Source of the DNA: Streptomyces uncialis
Lineage (GTDB): Bacteria; Actinomycetota; Actinomycetes; Streptomycetales; Streptomycetaceae
Direction: 5' to 3'
Length of the DNA: 64,000 nucleotides
NCBI RefSeq assembly: GCF_001905345.1
Contig: NZ_LFBV01000003.1
Location: 290,234 to 354,233 of the forward strand
The stretch's first letter is position 1; each line of letters starts with the position of its first letter. The translations under genes and the position numbers were made by a program. The notes beneath the pieces were generated by a model. That model did not search any database and was not told the origin of the DNA. It worked only from the letters and a program-made list of their open reading frames with translations. This document shows, in pieces, positions 40,901 through 48,825 of the stretch.

Positions 40901-42750
40901 ACCTGGTGAAGTGCACCCCCCGGGACGGGTTCACGCATCTGGGGCGGGTCGACGAGCAGATCAAGATCCGGGGGCACCGGATCGAGCCCGCCGAGGTGGA
41001 GGCCGTCCTGGGTGATCTGCCGTCGGTGACCGCGTCGGCCGTGGTCGCGGTGGAGCACGGGCCCGGGGACCGGCGGCTGGTCGCCTTCCTGCGGTCCGAC
41101 CCCTCGCCCGGCCCGGACGGCGAGCCGGAGCGTGAGCCGGACGAGGCCGCGTTGCGGCGGCTGCTGGGCCGCACGCTGCCCGCGTATCTGGTGCCGTCCC
41201 GCTTCGTGCGGGTCGTCCAACTGCCGACGGCGCCCAGTGGCAAGACCGACCGGGCGGCCCTGGCCGTCATGGCGGCGGCGCTGCCACCGCCGCGCGGGGC
41301 CGTGACCGCCGAACGTCCGCTGACGGAGACCGAGCAGGGCGTCGCCCGGGTGTGGGGCGAGCTGCTGGGCGGGGCCGGGAGCGGGCCGGACGACGACTTC
41401 TTCGGCCAGGGCGGTCACTCGCTGCTGGCGGTGCGGCTGCGCGGCCGGCTCCAGGAGGAGTACGGGGTCGAGGTCCCGCTGAGCGCGCTGCTCAGCCAGC
41501 CGACGGTGGCGGGTATGGCGGCGCGGGTGGAGCGGGCGCTCACCGGGGACAGCGGGCCGGACGACGCGGGCGAGCCCGATCTGTGGGCCGATGTACGGCT
41601 GCCGGACAGCGTGGACGTGTCCCACGGCGCGCGGCCCATGGGTCCGGGTGGCGCGCGGACGGTGCTGCTGACCGGAGTGACCGGCTTCCTCGGGGTCCAT
41701 CTGCTCCGCTCGCTGCTGGCCGCGGGCTGTGTCGTGCACTGTCTCGTGCGGGCCGGCTCCACCGAGGAGGCGACGCGCCGCGTCCTGGACAGCGCGCGCC
41801 TGTACCGGGCCGACGAGGGGCTGGACCTGTCGCGGGTACGGGCGGTGCCCGGGGATCTGTCACGGGAGCGGTTCGGGCTGGCCGACGGGGTGTACCGGGA
41901 GCTGGCCGGCCAGGTGGAGGCCGTGTACCACGCGGCGGCGCACATCAACTTCGCCGCGCCGTACGCGTCGGTGCGGCCGACGAACGTGGACGGGTTCGTA
42001 CGGGTCGCCGAGTTCTGCGCCGACACCGTGCTCAAGCCGCTCCACCACATGTCCACGCTCGCCGTGTTCTCTCCGGAAGGACCGGGCGGGTACATCGACG
42101 AGGACACCGTGCCGGAGGTGGCCGAGGGACTCGGTATCGGCTACGCGCAGAGCAAGTGGGTCGCCGAACGGCTCGCGATGGCGGCCCGCGAACGCGGGGT
42201 GCCGGTGACGGTGTACCGGATCGGGCGGATCGGGCCGGACTCCGTGAGCGGCGCGTGCCGCACGGACGACTTCTTCTGGCTCCAGATCAAGAGCTTCCTG
42301 CAACTGGGGCTCGCGCCGGAGGTGCCGGGGCCGCCGGTGGACCTGCTGCCCGCCGATGTCGTCGCGGACGCGGTCGTCCTGCTGTCCGGGGCCGAGGCCG
42401 CGTTCAACAGGACCGTGCATGTCTTCCATCCGGTCGGCATGGGCTGGGACTCGGTGTTCGCGGCCCTGGAGTCGCTGGGCCGGGCGCCCCGCATGGTGTC
42501 GGCCGACGAGTGGCTGGCGGCGCTGGAGGCGGGGCCCGCCGAGGACGGTGACCGTTCCCTGGCGAGCCTGGTGCCGCTGTTCCGTGAGGGCGTCATGGAA
42601 CTGGCCGACCACAGCTACGGCAACGACCGCACGGTCCGGCTGCTGCGGGACCTGGGGCTGGAGCTGCCCGTCCCCGAACCGTCGTGGATCACCTCCATGG
42701 TGCGGTACTTCACCGAGACGGGCCAGGTCCCCGCACCGCGCGTGCCGTGA
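37984..42750 (+). CDS. NRPS C-A-PCP-reductase
   Basis: A 1588-residue module. Order: an N-terminal carrier-like helical stretch without an attachment Ser (about residues 1-70); a linker; condensation domain about 110-550 with HHAVFDG at 264-270; adenylation domain about 585-1090 with YTSGSTGRPKGV and Asp782 (SFDVSFEEIF), so an alpha-amino acid; carrier protein with Ser1146 (GGHSLLAVRL); and a thioester reductase from about 1220 (LLTGVTGFLG, later YAQSKWVAERL). It joins the anthranilate to a 4-alkyl-pyrroline-2-carboxylate and releases an aldehyde that cyclises to the PBD. A Gly/Thr-rich insertion of about 35 residues precedes the condensation motif. Confidence 0.94.
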   Translation: MTDPLLSVVLDRWRHTTGRPDATADDPFAASHADAYAADLKALLGLDVGARDIARCGTPRALSDLLRARRREGTPRTGRAAGTDTGTAPGPASGATDSGIGTATDAETEATSGQAGIWYACEFGDPTAYNSPVLLRFPRSLDAGLLRRALRHVVARHESLRTTFAMADDGRLMLRVAAEPDFGFATATASGEDALTALTAEFAGRRLDLRSGPLLHVLCVETGTGGTDGADGMARTEGADATSGTEGVGGTGGAGGTALLVNVHHAVFDGFSWSVLLNEWLTLYQDLAAGAEFTPLPDAPQFREVVTGRTGGPDPQASLEHWTKHLAGVPALLDLPLDRPRGPSAATARAVRTVLTGAEAGRLRERAAAEGVTPLMALLAAYAVLLHRHTGQTDLAVGVPVSLRDRAMDQEVIGHLVNTVVLRHRVTSGDTVRELLARTRREVLSAMRHKDAAFEDVVKAVGSGEDGGRSPLFRTMVTLMPRERRVLGHLGLGVTEWRHVSGAPKYDLALIVEEGAEELGLTFEYDPALFDTATVERIVGRFRVLLADLLDRPGGTVGELRWVPERELRELAAVWHGPADDRPAKGSVTDLFEERAARSPDATAVETVDGTVLSYRRLNTRANRLARALRLRGARPGTRVGVLLERGPEAVVALLAVLKAGASFVPLDPAYPAERVALMLADSRPRLLLTRGVTDIPCPDGTEVFDLAAEAGRLRELDGTDLPERRRPDDEMYVVYTSGSTGRPKGVAIQDFTLTNVAYRQAELSGPRAASRMLQYMSLSFDVSFEEIFGALCAGATLVLTDEETRTDLHRLAGYLRERRVARMFLPYVALQELASVVVRGNIPLPELAEVYTTGEQLVVTPALRKMFGRLTDAGLINAYGPSEAHLCTALRLPADPSSWPERPSIGHTVGEVRMYVLDGDRRPVPFGVPGELYVGGRVLSPGYLNLPEQTAERYLPDPYDTTPGARLYRTGDLVKCTPRDGFTHLGRVDEQIKIRGHRIEPAEVEAVLGDLPSVTASAVVAVEHGPGDRRLVAFLRSDPSPGPDGEPEREPDEAALRRLLGRTLPAYLVPSRFVRVVQLPTAPSGKTDRAALAVMAAALPPPRGAVTAERPLTETEQGVARVWGELLGGAGSGPDDDFFGQGGHSLLAVRLRGRLQEEYGVEVPLSALLSQPTVAGMAARVERALTGDSGPDDAGEPDLWADVRLPDSVDVSHGARPMGPGGARTVLLTGVTGFLGVHLLRSLLAAGCVVHCLVRAGSTEEATRRVLDSARLYRADEGLDLSRVRAVPGDLSRERFGLADGVYRELAGQVEAVYHAAAHINFAAPYASVRPTNVDGFVRVAEFCADTVLKPLHHMSTLAVFSPEGPGGYIDEDTVPEVAEGLGIGYAQSKWVAERLAMAARERGVPVTVYRIGRIGPDSVSGACRTDDFFWLQIKSFLQLGLAPEVPGPPVDLLPADVVADAVVLLSGAEAAFNRTVHVFHPVGMGWDSVFAALESLGRAPRMVSADEWLAALEAGPAEDGDRSLASLVPLFREGVMELADHSYGNDRTVRLLRDLGLELPVPEPSWITSMVRYFTETGQVPAPRVP
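38653..38757. repeat. Gly/Thr/Ala-rich repeat within the condensation domain
   Basis: About 105 bases of GGTACGGACGGTGCGGAC-like sequence encode repeated G-T-x-G-A-D segments immediately before the strand that bears the HHxxxDG motif. The insertion keeps the frame. Confidence 0.65.
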
Positions 42751-42891
42751 GGCGTACCGCGTGTGCCATGCGACGCGCAGCGCCCGGAACCGCACGGCCC
42801 CCCGTCGAGGACGTCAGGGCCCGCGGCGGAACCCCACCCGCCGAAGGCCGTCCCGCACCGGGGCCGACACCCCCACAGGAAGGAACCCCCC

Positions 42892-44337
42892 GTGTCAGAA
42901 GCCAGGCGCCGCGTCAGGGCCGTCATCGTGGGAGCCGGCCCGGTGGGCTGCCTCCTCGCCATCGAGCTGCGCCGACGCGGCTTCGAGGTGGAGATGCACG
43001 AAAAGCAGTCCGCCGGGACCATGACCTCCGCCGGGACCGCCCGCTCCTTCAATCTGACCCTCACCCACCGCGGGTCGAGCGCCCTGCGCCCGGCCCTGCG
43101 GGCCCAGCTCTACGAGGTGGGGCAGGTGCTGCGGCAGCGCACCGTGCACCACCGGGACCGTACGCCCACCCATCAGCCGTACGGGGTGCGGGACGACCAC
43201 CATCTGCTGTCGGTGCCGCGCGCCGCGCTTCAGCGCATCCTTCTGGCTCAGGCGCTGGCCGCCGGGGCCGTGGTGCACTTCGGGCACTCCTGTGTCGCGG
43301 CGGACGCGCATCGCGCGGAGGCGGTGTTCGTGACCGGTGACGGCGGGGTGTGCCGGGCCACCGGGGACATCCTGATCGGCTGCGACGGCGCGAACAGCAC
43401 CCTGCGTCATGAACTGTCGAAGTCGGGCGCGCGGATGCGTATCCATCAGGAGTACATCTCGCACGGCCATGTCGAACTGACGATGGAGCCGGATGCCGCG
43501 CGGGCACTGAGCCGGGACCGGATGCATCTGTGGCCGCGCGGCGACCACTTCCTCCAGGCGCAGCCCAACCGGGACGGCACCGCGACGACCACCTTGTTCA
43601 TGCCGGTCGACAGCCGTGCCGGCGAGCTGCGGTTCCGGGCCTTCCCCGGGCGGGACGCCGTACGCGGGCACTTCGAGCGGGAGTACCCGGACATCGCGGA
43701 CGCGCTTCCCCGGGTGGCGGGTGAGGTGTGGGACGCGCGCCCCGCGCTGCTGAAGGTGGTGCGCTGCGCCCCTTACCACTACGCGCGCGCGGTGCTCGTC
43801 GGGGACTCGGCGCACACGATGGTCCCGTTCTACGGCCAGGGCATCAATTGCAGCTTCGAGGACGCGGAGGTGCTGTGCGGGCTGCTGGACCGTCATCTGG
43901 CCGCCGACGCCGACCGGCACGGGGCGATACGGGCGGCGGTGGCGGACTTCAGCGAGCTGCGGGTGGAACCCGGCCAGGCGATAGCGGATCTGTCGATGGC
44001 GAACCTGGAGGAGCTGAACACCCATATAGACGACGAGCTGTTCCATCTGCGCAAGGGGCTGGAAGCGCGGCTGCACCAGCGCTATCCGCGGGACTTCACC
44101 CAGCTCTACCAGCTCGTCGCGTTCACCCGTACCCCGTACGACGAGGTCGTGCGGCGCAGCGAGCGGGACCGGCATGTGCTGGACCTGCTGTGCGAGAAGT
44201 ACGACCCGCGGACCCAGGCCGACGAGATCATCGCGTGCTACCCGGACCTCGCCCGCGATGTGGAGAGCACCGCGTCGCCCGGGCCCATGCTGTCGCCGGG
44301 TCCCGCCGGGACCTCACGATCAGGGGAGCTGTCATGA
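42892..44337 (+). CDS. Kynurenine 3-monooxygenase
   Basis: A 481-residue FAD hydroxylase: AVIVGAGPVGCLLAIELRRRG, the DG motif ILIGCDGANSTLR and VLVGDSAHTMVPFYGQGINCSFEDA, whose FYGQGMN-like segment is characteristic of kynurenine 3-monooxygenase. The C-terminal tail after about residue 400 lacks the membrane anchor of eukaryotic enzymes. It makes 3-hydroxykynurenine for ring methylation. GTG 42892 after AGGAAGGA; the upstream extension in frame is not coding. Follows the NRPS pair after 141 bases and overlaps the next gene by ATGA. Confidence 0.9.
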   Translation: MSEARRRVRAVIVGAGPVGCLLAIELRRRGFEVEMHEKQSAGTMTSAGTARSFNLTLTHRGSSALRPALRAQLYEVGQVLRQRTVHHRDRTPTHQPYGVRDDHHLLSVPRAALQRILLAQALAAGAVVHFGHSCVAADAHRAEAVFVTGDGGVCRATGDILIGCDGANSTLRHELSKSGARMRIHQEYISHGHVELTMEPDAARALSRDRMHLWPRGDHFLQAQPNRDGTATTTLFMPVDSRAGELRFRAFPGRDAVRGHFEREYPDIADALPRVAGEVWDARPALLKVVRCAPYHYARAVLVGDSAHTMVPFYGQGINCSFEDAEVLCGLLDRHLAADADRHGAIRAAVADFSELRVEPGQAIADLSMANLEELNTHIDDELFHLRKGLEARLHQRYPRDFTQLYQLVAFTRTPYDEVVRRSERDRHVLDLLCEKYDPRTQADEIIACYPDLARDVESTASPGPMLSPGPAGTSRSGELS

Positions 44338-44846
44338 GCGATCATCCGTACGACGTGGAGCTGGACCCCCGGTACACCAGCCCGGGGGCCCAGCCCGCCC
44401 AGTGGACCGAGACCCGGACCACGCTCGCCGAGGCGGAGCTGTACTGGATCTCCACGGTCCGCCCGAGCCCGCGGCCGCACATCACGCCGGTGGCGGGGGC
44501 GTGGCACGACGGTGCGCTGTGGTTCTGTTCGCAGCCGCACGAACGCAAGGTCCGCAACCTGGTCTCCAATCCGCGCTGCTCGCTGCTGACCGGTACGAAC
44601 CGGATGGACAGCGGGGTGGACATCGTGCTGGAGGGGCAGGCGGAGCGGGTCACGGACGCGCGGCGGCTGGAGGAGGCCGCCGAGGTCTTCCGCCACAAGT
44701 ACGGCCCGCGCTGGGACTATGTCGTGGAGAAGGACATGCTCAGCGGTTCGGTGGGCCGGTCGTGGGCCTTCTCGGTGGCTCCCCGGACGGTGTTCGCGTT
44801 CACCAAGGGCCTGGTCGCGCAGACCCGTTGGAGCTTCGCACCTTGA
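44334..44846 (+). CDS. Pyridoxamine 5'-phosphate oxidase-family flavin-binding protein
   Basis: A 170-residue split-barrel protein (PNPOx-like). Segments YWISTVRPSPRPHITPVAGAWHDGALWF and RKVRNLVSNPRCSLLTG match small FMN- or F420-binding oxidoreductases, some of which use F420. No pathway step is certain; oxidation or reduction of the pyrroline ring or its side chain is possible in a cluster that also has an F420-dependent reductase. Its last 47 bases overlap the end of the convergent response-regulator gene. Confidence 0.8.
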   Translation: MSDHPYDVELDPRYTSPGAQPAQWTETRTTLAEAELYWISTVRPSPRPHITPVAGAWHDGALWFCSQPHERKVRNLVSNPRCSLLTGTNRMDSGVDIVLEGQAERVTDARRLEEAAEVFRHKYGPRWDYVVEKDMLSGSVGRSWAFSVAPRTVFAFTKGLVAQTRWSFAP

Positions 44847-45717
44847 ACAGCCGGGGCAGGGCCAGGTCGGCCACGCCCGGCGTCCGGTCCGGTTTCACCG
44901 GGCCGGGGGCCGGCTGGTCCGGCTCGGCGGCGGACAGCCCGAAGCGGAAGCCGACCCCGCGGATGGTGGTGATCCATTCGCTGTTGCCGAGTTTGCCGCG
45001 CAGGCTGCTGACATGGGTGTCGATGGTCCGGCTCTCCTGGACGCTGATCCGGTTGTCCGCCGGGTAGTCCCAGACGTCGGACATCAACTCCTGTCTCTGG
45101 AATATGCGTTCGGGTTCCGCGGCCAGCCGGTGGAGCAGGTCGAACTCCTTCCGGGTCAGGGTGAGCGTGGTCCCGTCCAGCCGGGCCTCGCGGCGCTTCG
45201 GATCGATGACGAGCGGGCCGAACCGCAGCAGTTCGGTCATCCCTCCCGTGGTCGGTTCGGTCGGGTTACGGGTGCCGGTGCGGCGTAGCACGGCCTTGAT
45301 CCGGGCCACCAACTCGCGTGCCCGGTAGGGCATGTCGACGCAGTCGTCGCAGCCCGCCTCCAGCAGCAGCACCCGGTCCACCTCGGCCTCGGAGGAGGTG
45401 AAGCCGATGATCGGCACATCACTCACCTGCCGGATGAACTGGCACACCGACACCCCGTCGAGATCGGGCAGGTCGGTGTCCAGCAGCACGAGGTCACTGT
45501 CGTGGTGGGTGTCCAGCGCGATGCTGCCGCTGGCGGCGATCGCGGCGGCGTATCCATGCCGTTGCAGGTCCTGCTTGAGCGTTTCGACCGATGGACAGTC
45601 CGAGGCGACCAGGATGTGCGGTCTCGGGGCGGCGGGTCCGCGGCGCTCGGTCTGAGCGGCGGCCGGACCTCCCTTGACGCACGTGATCCTGCGTAAGTTC
45701 CGGCCCTCGCCAGACAC
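44800..45717 (-). CDS. Atypical OmpR-family response regulator (JadR1-like)
   Basis: A 305-residue regulator: receiver domain about residues 34-148 and winged-helix DNA-binding domain about 165-272 (LTRKEFDLLHRLA, VSSLRGKLG, IRGVGFRFG). The phospho-acceptor Asp80 (LLDTDLPD) and Thr107 are present, but the acidic pair is Ser39-Asp40 and the invariant Lys of the K-P motif is Met129, so normal phosphorylation is doubtful, as in JadR1-type regulators that bind end products. No sensor kinase lies nearby. GTG 45717 follows AGGGAG. Codon 8 (45694-45696) is TTA, so translation should need the bldA tRNA. Divergent from rmlB. Confidence 0.88.
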   Translation of the reverse strand: MSGEGRNLRRITCVKGGPAAAQTERRGPAAPRPHILVASDCPSVETLKQDLQRHGYAAAIAASGSIALDTHHDSDLVLLDTDLPDLDGVSVCQFIRQVSDVPIIGFTSSEAEVDRVLLLEAGCDDCVDMPYRARELVARIKAVLRRTGTRNPTEPTTGGMTELLRFGPLVIDPKRREARLDGTTLTLTRKEFDLLHRLAAEPERIFQRQELMSDVWDYPADNRISVQESRTIDTHVSSLRGKLGNSEWITTIRGVGFRFGLSAAEPDQPAPGPVKPDRTPGVADLALPRLFKVRSSNGSARPGPW

Positions 45718-45972
45718 AACAAGTCTCCCTGTTCGTGAAGTCCTTCTTCGGCCCTCAGTACGGACGTGACAGTGCCGTGCTCGCACCGCCTTCCCCGCGA
45801 TCCACACACCATGCACAGTCCTTGCACACACCACGCAACGCGGAATCACGTCACCGTACGGCCGATGACATGCCGTCAGCAGTGTACGTACCGCTCCGTC
45901 CCGGCCGGGACGGCAGTGATCACGTTCCGCTTGCCTCGACGGGCGAACCGCCCTTGGAAGAAGGAGCGTGCC
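45718..45972. other. Divergent control region, response regulator / rmlB
   Basis: 255 bases containing a pair of related direct repeats (see next entry) and presumably both promoters. No gene supported. Confidence 0.5.
45758..45878. promoter_or_regulatory. Two related direct repeats, candidate regulator sites
   Basis: GTACGGACGTGACAGTGCCGT (45758-45778) and GTACGGCCGATGACATGCCGT (45856-45876) share the blocks GTACGG, TGACA and TGCCGT. One copy lies next to the regulator start, the other on the rmlB side. Confidence 0.5.
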
Positions 45973-46959
45973 ATGCCTACCCGCATTCTCGTGACCGGTG
46001 GTGCCGGCTTCATCGGATCGCACTACGCCAGGGCCCTGCTGGCCTCGGACACCCGGCCTCAGGTGACGGTGCTCGACAGCCTGACCTACGCGGGGAACCT
46101 CGCCAATCTCGCCGATGTGCGCGACCGTCCGGGGTTCCGCTTCGTGACCGGGGACATCTGCGACCCGCATATCGTGGACCGGGTCGTGGCCGACACGGAC
46201 GAGATCGTGCATCTCGCGGCCGAGACCCATGTGGACCGGTCGATCACCGGCGGCGCGGAGTTCGTCCGGACGAATGTGCTCGGCACCCAGGTGCTGCTGG
46301 AGGCCGCGGTACGCCATGGGGTACGGCGTTTCGTGCAGGTCTCGACCGACGAGGTGTACGGCTCGCTGCCCGAGGGCTCATGGCCCGAGGAGCATCCGCT
46401 GGCGCCCAGTTCGCCGTACTCCGCCTCCAAGGCGGCCGGCGATCTGCTGGTGCTCGGCCATCACACGACGTACGGGCTCGATGTGCGGGTGACGCGCTGC
46501 TGCAACAACTACGGGCCCGGACAGTACCCGGAGAAGATCGTCCCGCTGTTCGTCACCCGGCTGCTGAACGGCGGCAAGGTCCCGCTGTACGGCACCGGTG
46601 GCAACACCCGGGAGTGGATGCATGTCGACGACCATGTCGCCGCTCTGGAGCGGGTGCGCACTGCCGGGCTGCCGGGCCGGACGTACAACATAGGCAGCGG
46701 CGTCGAACTCACCAACCGGCAGCTCACCGAAGCCCTGCTGGAGCACTGCGGCGCGGACTGGGACAGCGTCGAGCTCGTCCCCGACCGGCTCGGGCACGAC
46801 CTGCGCTATGCGGTCGACAGCGGGCGCATCCGCCGCGAGCTGGGCTGGGAGCCGCGGCGCGACTTCCGCACGGCGCTGGCCGAAACCGTCGACTGGTACC
46901 GCAAGAACGACGACCGGTGGCCCGCCGCCCAGGACCACCGGCACCTCGCGCGCCCCTGA
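45973..46959 (+). CDS. rmlB: dTDP-glucose 4,6-dehydratase
   Basis: A 328-residue extended short-chain dehydrogenase: TGGAGFIGS at residues 8-16 binds NAD, STDEVYG supplies the Asp-Glu pair and Tyr149/Lys153 (YSASK) the catalytic couple; NNYGPGQYPEK follows. It converts dTDP-glucose to dTDP-4-keto-6-deoxyglucose. It is separated from rmlA and rmlC by 15 kb but is needed for the same sugar. Start at ATG 45973 after AAGGAGC. Confidence 0.95.
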   Translation: MPTRILVTGGAGFIGSHYARALLASDTRPQVTVLDSLTYAGNLANLADVRDRPGFRFVTGDICDPHIVDRVVADTDEIVHLAAETHVDRSITGGAEFVRTNVLGTQVLLEAAVRHGVRRFVQVSTDEVYGSLPEGSWPEEHPLAPSSPYSASKAAGDLLVLGHHTTYGLDVRVTRCCNNYGPGQYPEKIVPLFVTRLLNGGKVPLYGTGGNTREWMHVDDHVAALERVRTAGLPGRTYNIGSGVELTNRQLTEALLEHCGADWDSVELVPDRLGHDLRYAVDSGRIRRELGWEPRRDFRTALAETVDWYRKNDDRWPAAQDHRHLARP

Positions 46960-47051
46960 GTGCCCCTCACCGGAGCGCTCCCCGTTTCTCCCGTTCCACC
47001 CGGTGCCGTCCACCTCGTACCGGCTCACCCCGTATCCGCAAGGAGCGTTTC

Positions 47052-48716
47052 ATGACGTCCGCACGACCCGACCACGGCGCCGAGACCGGCCAGAGCCCGC
47101 CCCGGGCGGGAATGCGGGAGTGGGTGGGGCTGGCCGTCCTGGCCCTGCCCGCGATGCTCATCGTGATGGACATGACGGTGCTGCACCTGGCCGTCCCCCA
47201 GCTCAGCGCCGACCTCTCGCCCACCGGCTCCGAGCTGCTGTGGATCACCGACATCTACGGGTTCCTGGTGGCCGGGTTCCTCGTCACCATGGGCAATCTC
47301 GGTGACCGTGTCGGCAGGCGCCGGCTGCTGCTGTTCGGCGCCGGGGCGTTCGCCGCGGCGTCCGTGCTCGCCGCGTACGCCACCACCCCCGAGGCCCTGA
47401 TCGTCGCGCGCGCCCTGCTGGGGCTCGCCGGGGCGACCCTGATGCCGTCCACCCTGTCGCTGCTGCGGGTGATGTTCCTCGACGAGCGGCAGCGGACCAT
47501 CGCCATCTCGGCGTGGATGATGTCCTTCACCGTGGGTGCCTCGATCGGCCCCCTGGTCGGCGGGGTGCTCCTCGAACACTTCTGGTGGGGCTCCGTGTTC
47601 CTCGTCGGCGTGCCGGTGATGGTGCTGCTGCTGACCCTCGGCCCGGTGCTGCTGCCGGAGTACCGCTCGCCGTCCGCCGGAAGCCTCGACCTCGCCAGCT
47701 CGCTGCTCTCCCTGGCCGCCGTACTGCCGGTGGTGTACGGCATCAAGCAGCTCACCCGGCACGGGGTGGAGGTACTGCCCCTGCTGGCGCTGGCCGTCGG
47801 TGTGGCGGCGGGTGCGGTGTTCCTGCGGCGCCAGCGGCGGCTGGCGGACCCGTTCATCGACCTGAAGCTGTTCGGCGAGCCGAGGTTCCGGGTGTCGCTG
47901 GGCGCCCTGGCCACCCTGTCGTTCGTGATGTTCGGCATCAATCTGTTCATCGTGCAGTCGCTCCAGCTGGTCCACGGGCTGTCGCCGCTGGAGGCGGGAC
48001 TGTGGATCCTGCCGGGCACCGCGGGCGGTGTGCTGGGCACAGTCGTGGCCATCGCCGCGCTGCGCCGGGTGCGTCCGGCGTACATCATGGCCGCGGTGCT
48101 CGCGACGGCCGCGGGCGGCGCGGTCCTCGTATGGCTGGCCGACAGCTCGGACTTCGCCCTGCTGGTGACCGGTCTCGCCGTGATGTCCACGGGTATCGCT
48201 CCCGCGCTGAACCTGGGCACCGACATGGTGGTGAGCTCCGCTCCCCCGGAGCGGGCCGGTGCGGCCTCCGCCGTCTCGGAGACCAGCAACGAGTTCGGCG
48301 GCGCGCTGGGGCTGGCCGTCCTCGGCAGCATCGGCACCGCGCTCTACCGCGACCAGGTCGAGGACACCGCGCCCGCCGGTATCCCGTCGGACACCCTCGG
48401 CCCCGCCGAGGACACCCTGGCCAAGGCACTCGAAGTGGCGCGGGACCTGCCGGAGGACCTCGGCGCACAGCTCGTGGCGGCCGGCCGGGAGGCGTTCACG
48501 TACGGGCTGAGCGTCATCGCCCTGATCGCCGCCGTACTGGTCGCGGTCTCGTCCCTGCTGGTGGCCACCTCCCTGCGGCACGTCAGGCCCGGCGGCGGCG
48601 AGACGCCGGAACAGGGCGAGGGCCAGGAGCAGGAAGACGAGCCGGACGACCGGAACCAGGAGCAGGGGACGGACGGGAAGAGGGCGACGACCGGATCGGA
48701 GTCCACCGCGCTCTGA
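47052..48716 (+). CDS. MFS drug exporter, DHA2 family
   Basis: A 554-residue membrane protein with about 14 helices. The first loop carries LVTMGNLGDRVGRRRLLLFGA (motif A) and helix 1 MLIVMDMTVLHLAVPQL, both typical of 14-helix QacA/LfrA-type pumps. The last 45 residues are a hydrophilic Glu/Gln-rich tail. Likely role: export of the glycosylated PBD, a second layer of protection beside the UvrA-like protein. AAGGAG 7 bases before ATG 47052; it follows rmlB by 92 bases. Confidence 0.92.
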   Translation: MTSARPDHGAETGQSPPRAGMREWVGLAVLALPAMLIVMDMTVLHLAVPQLSADLSPTGSELLWITDIYGFLVAGFLVTMGNLGDRVGRRRLLLFGAGAFAAASVLAAYATTPEALIVARALLGLAGATLMPSTLSLLRVMFLDERQRTIAISAWMMSFTVGASIGPLVGGVLLEHFWWGSVFLVGVPVMVLLLTLGPVLLPEYRSPSAGSLDLASSLLSLAAVLPVVYGIKQLTRHGVEVLPLLALAVGVAAGAVFLRRQRRLADPFIDLKLFGEPRFRVSLGALATLSFVMFGINLFIVQSLQLVHGLSPLEAGLWILPGTAGGVLGTVVAIAALRRVRPAYIMAAVLATAAGGAVLVWLADSSDFALLVTGLAVMSTGIAPALNLGTDMVVSSAPPERAGAASAVSETSNEFGGALGLAVLGSIGTALYRDQVEDTAPAGIPSDTLGPAEDTLAKALEVARDLPEDLGAQLVAAGREAFTYGLSVIALIAAVLVAVSSLLVATSLRHVRPGGGETPEQGEGQEQEDEPDDRNQEQGTDGKRATTGSESTAL

Positions 48717-48825
48717 TCCGGCTCCAGAAGCACAGGGCTCCCCCGCAAGACCTCCGTACGACCCCGTACGACCCCGTTCAGCCTCCAGAAGGCCTCCATC
48801 AGGCAAGGGAAGAGGGAACACATCC

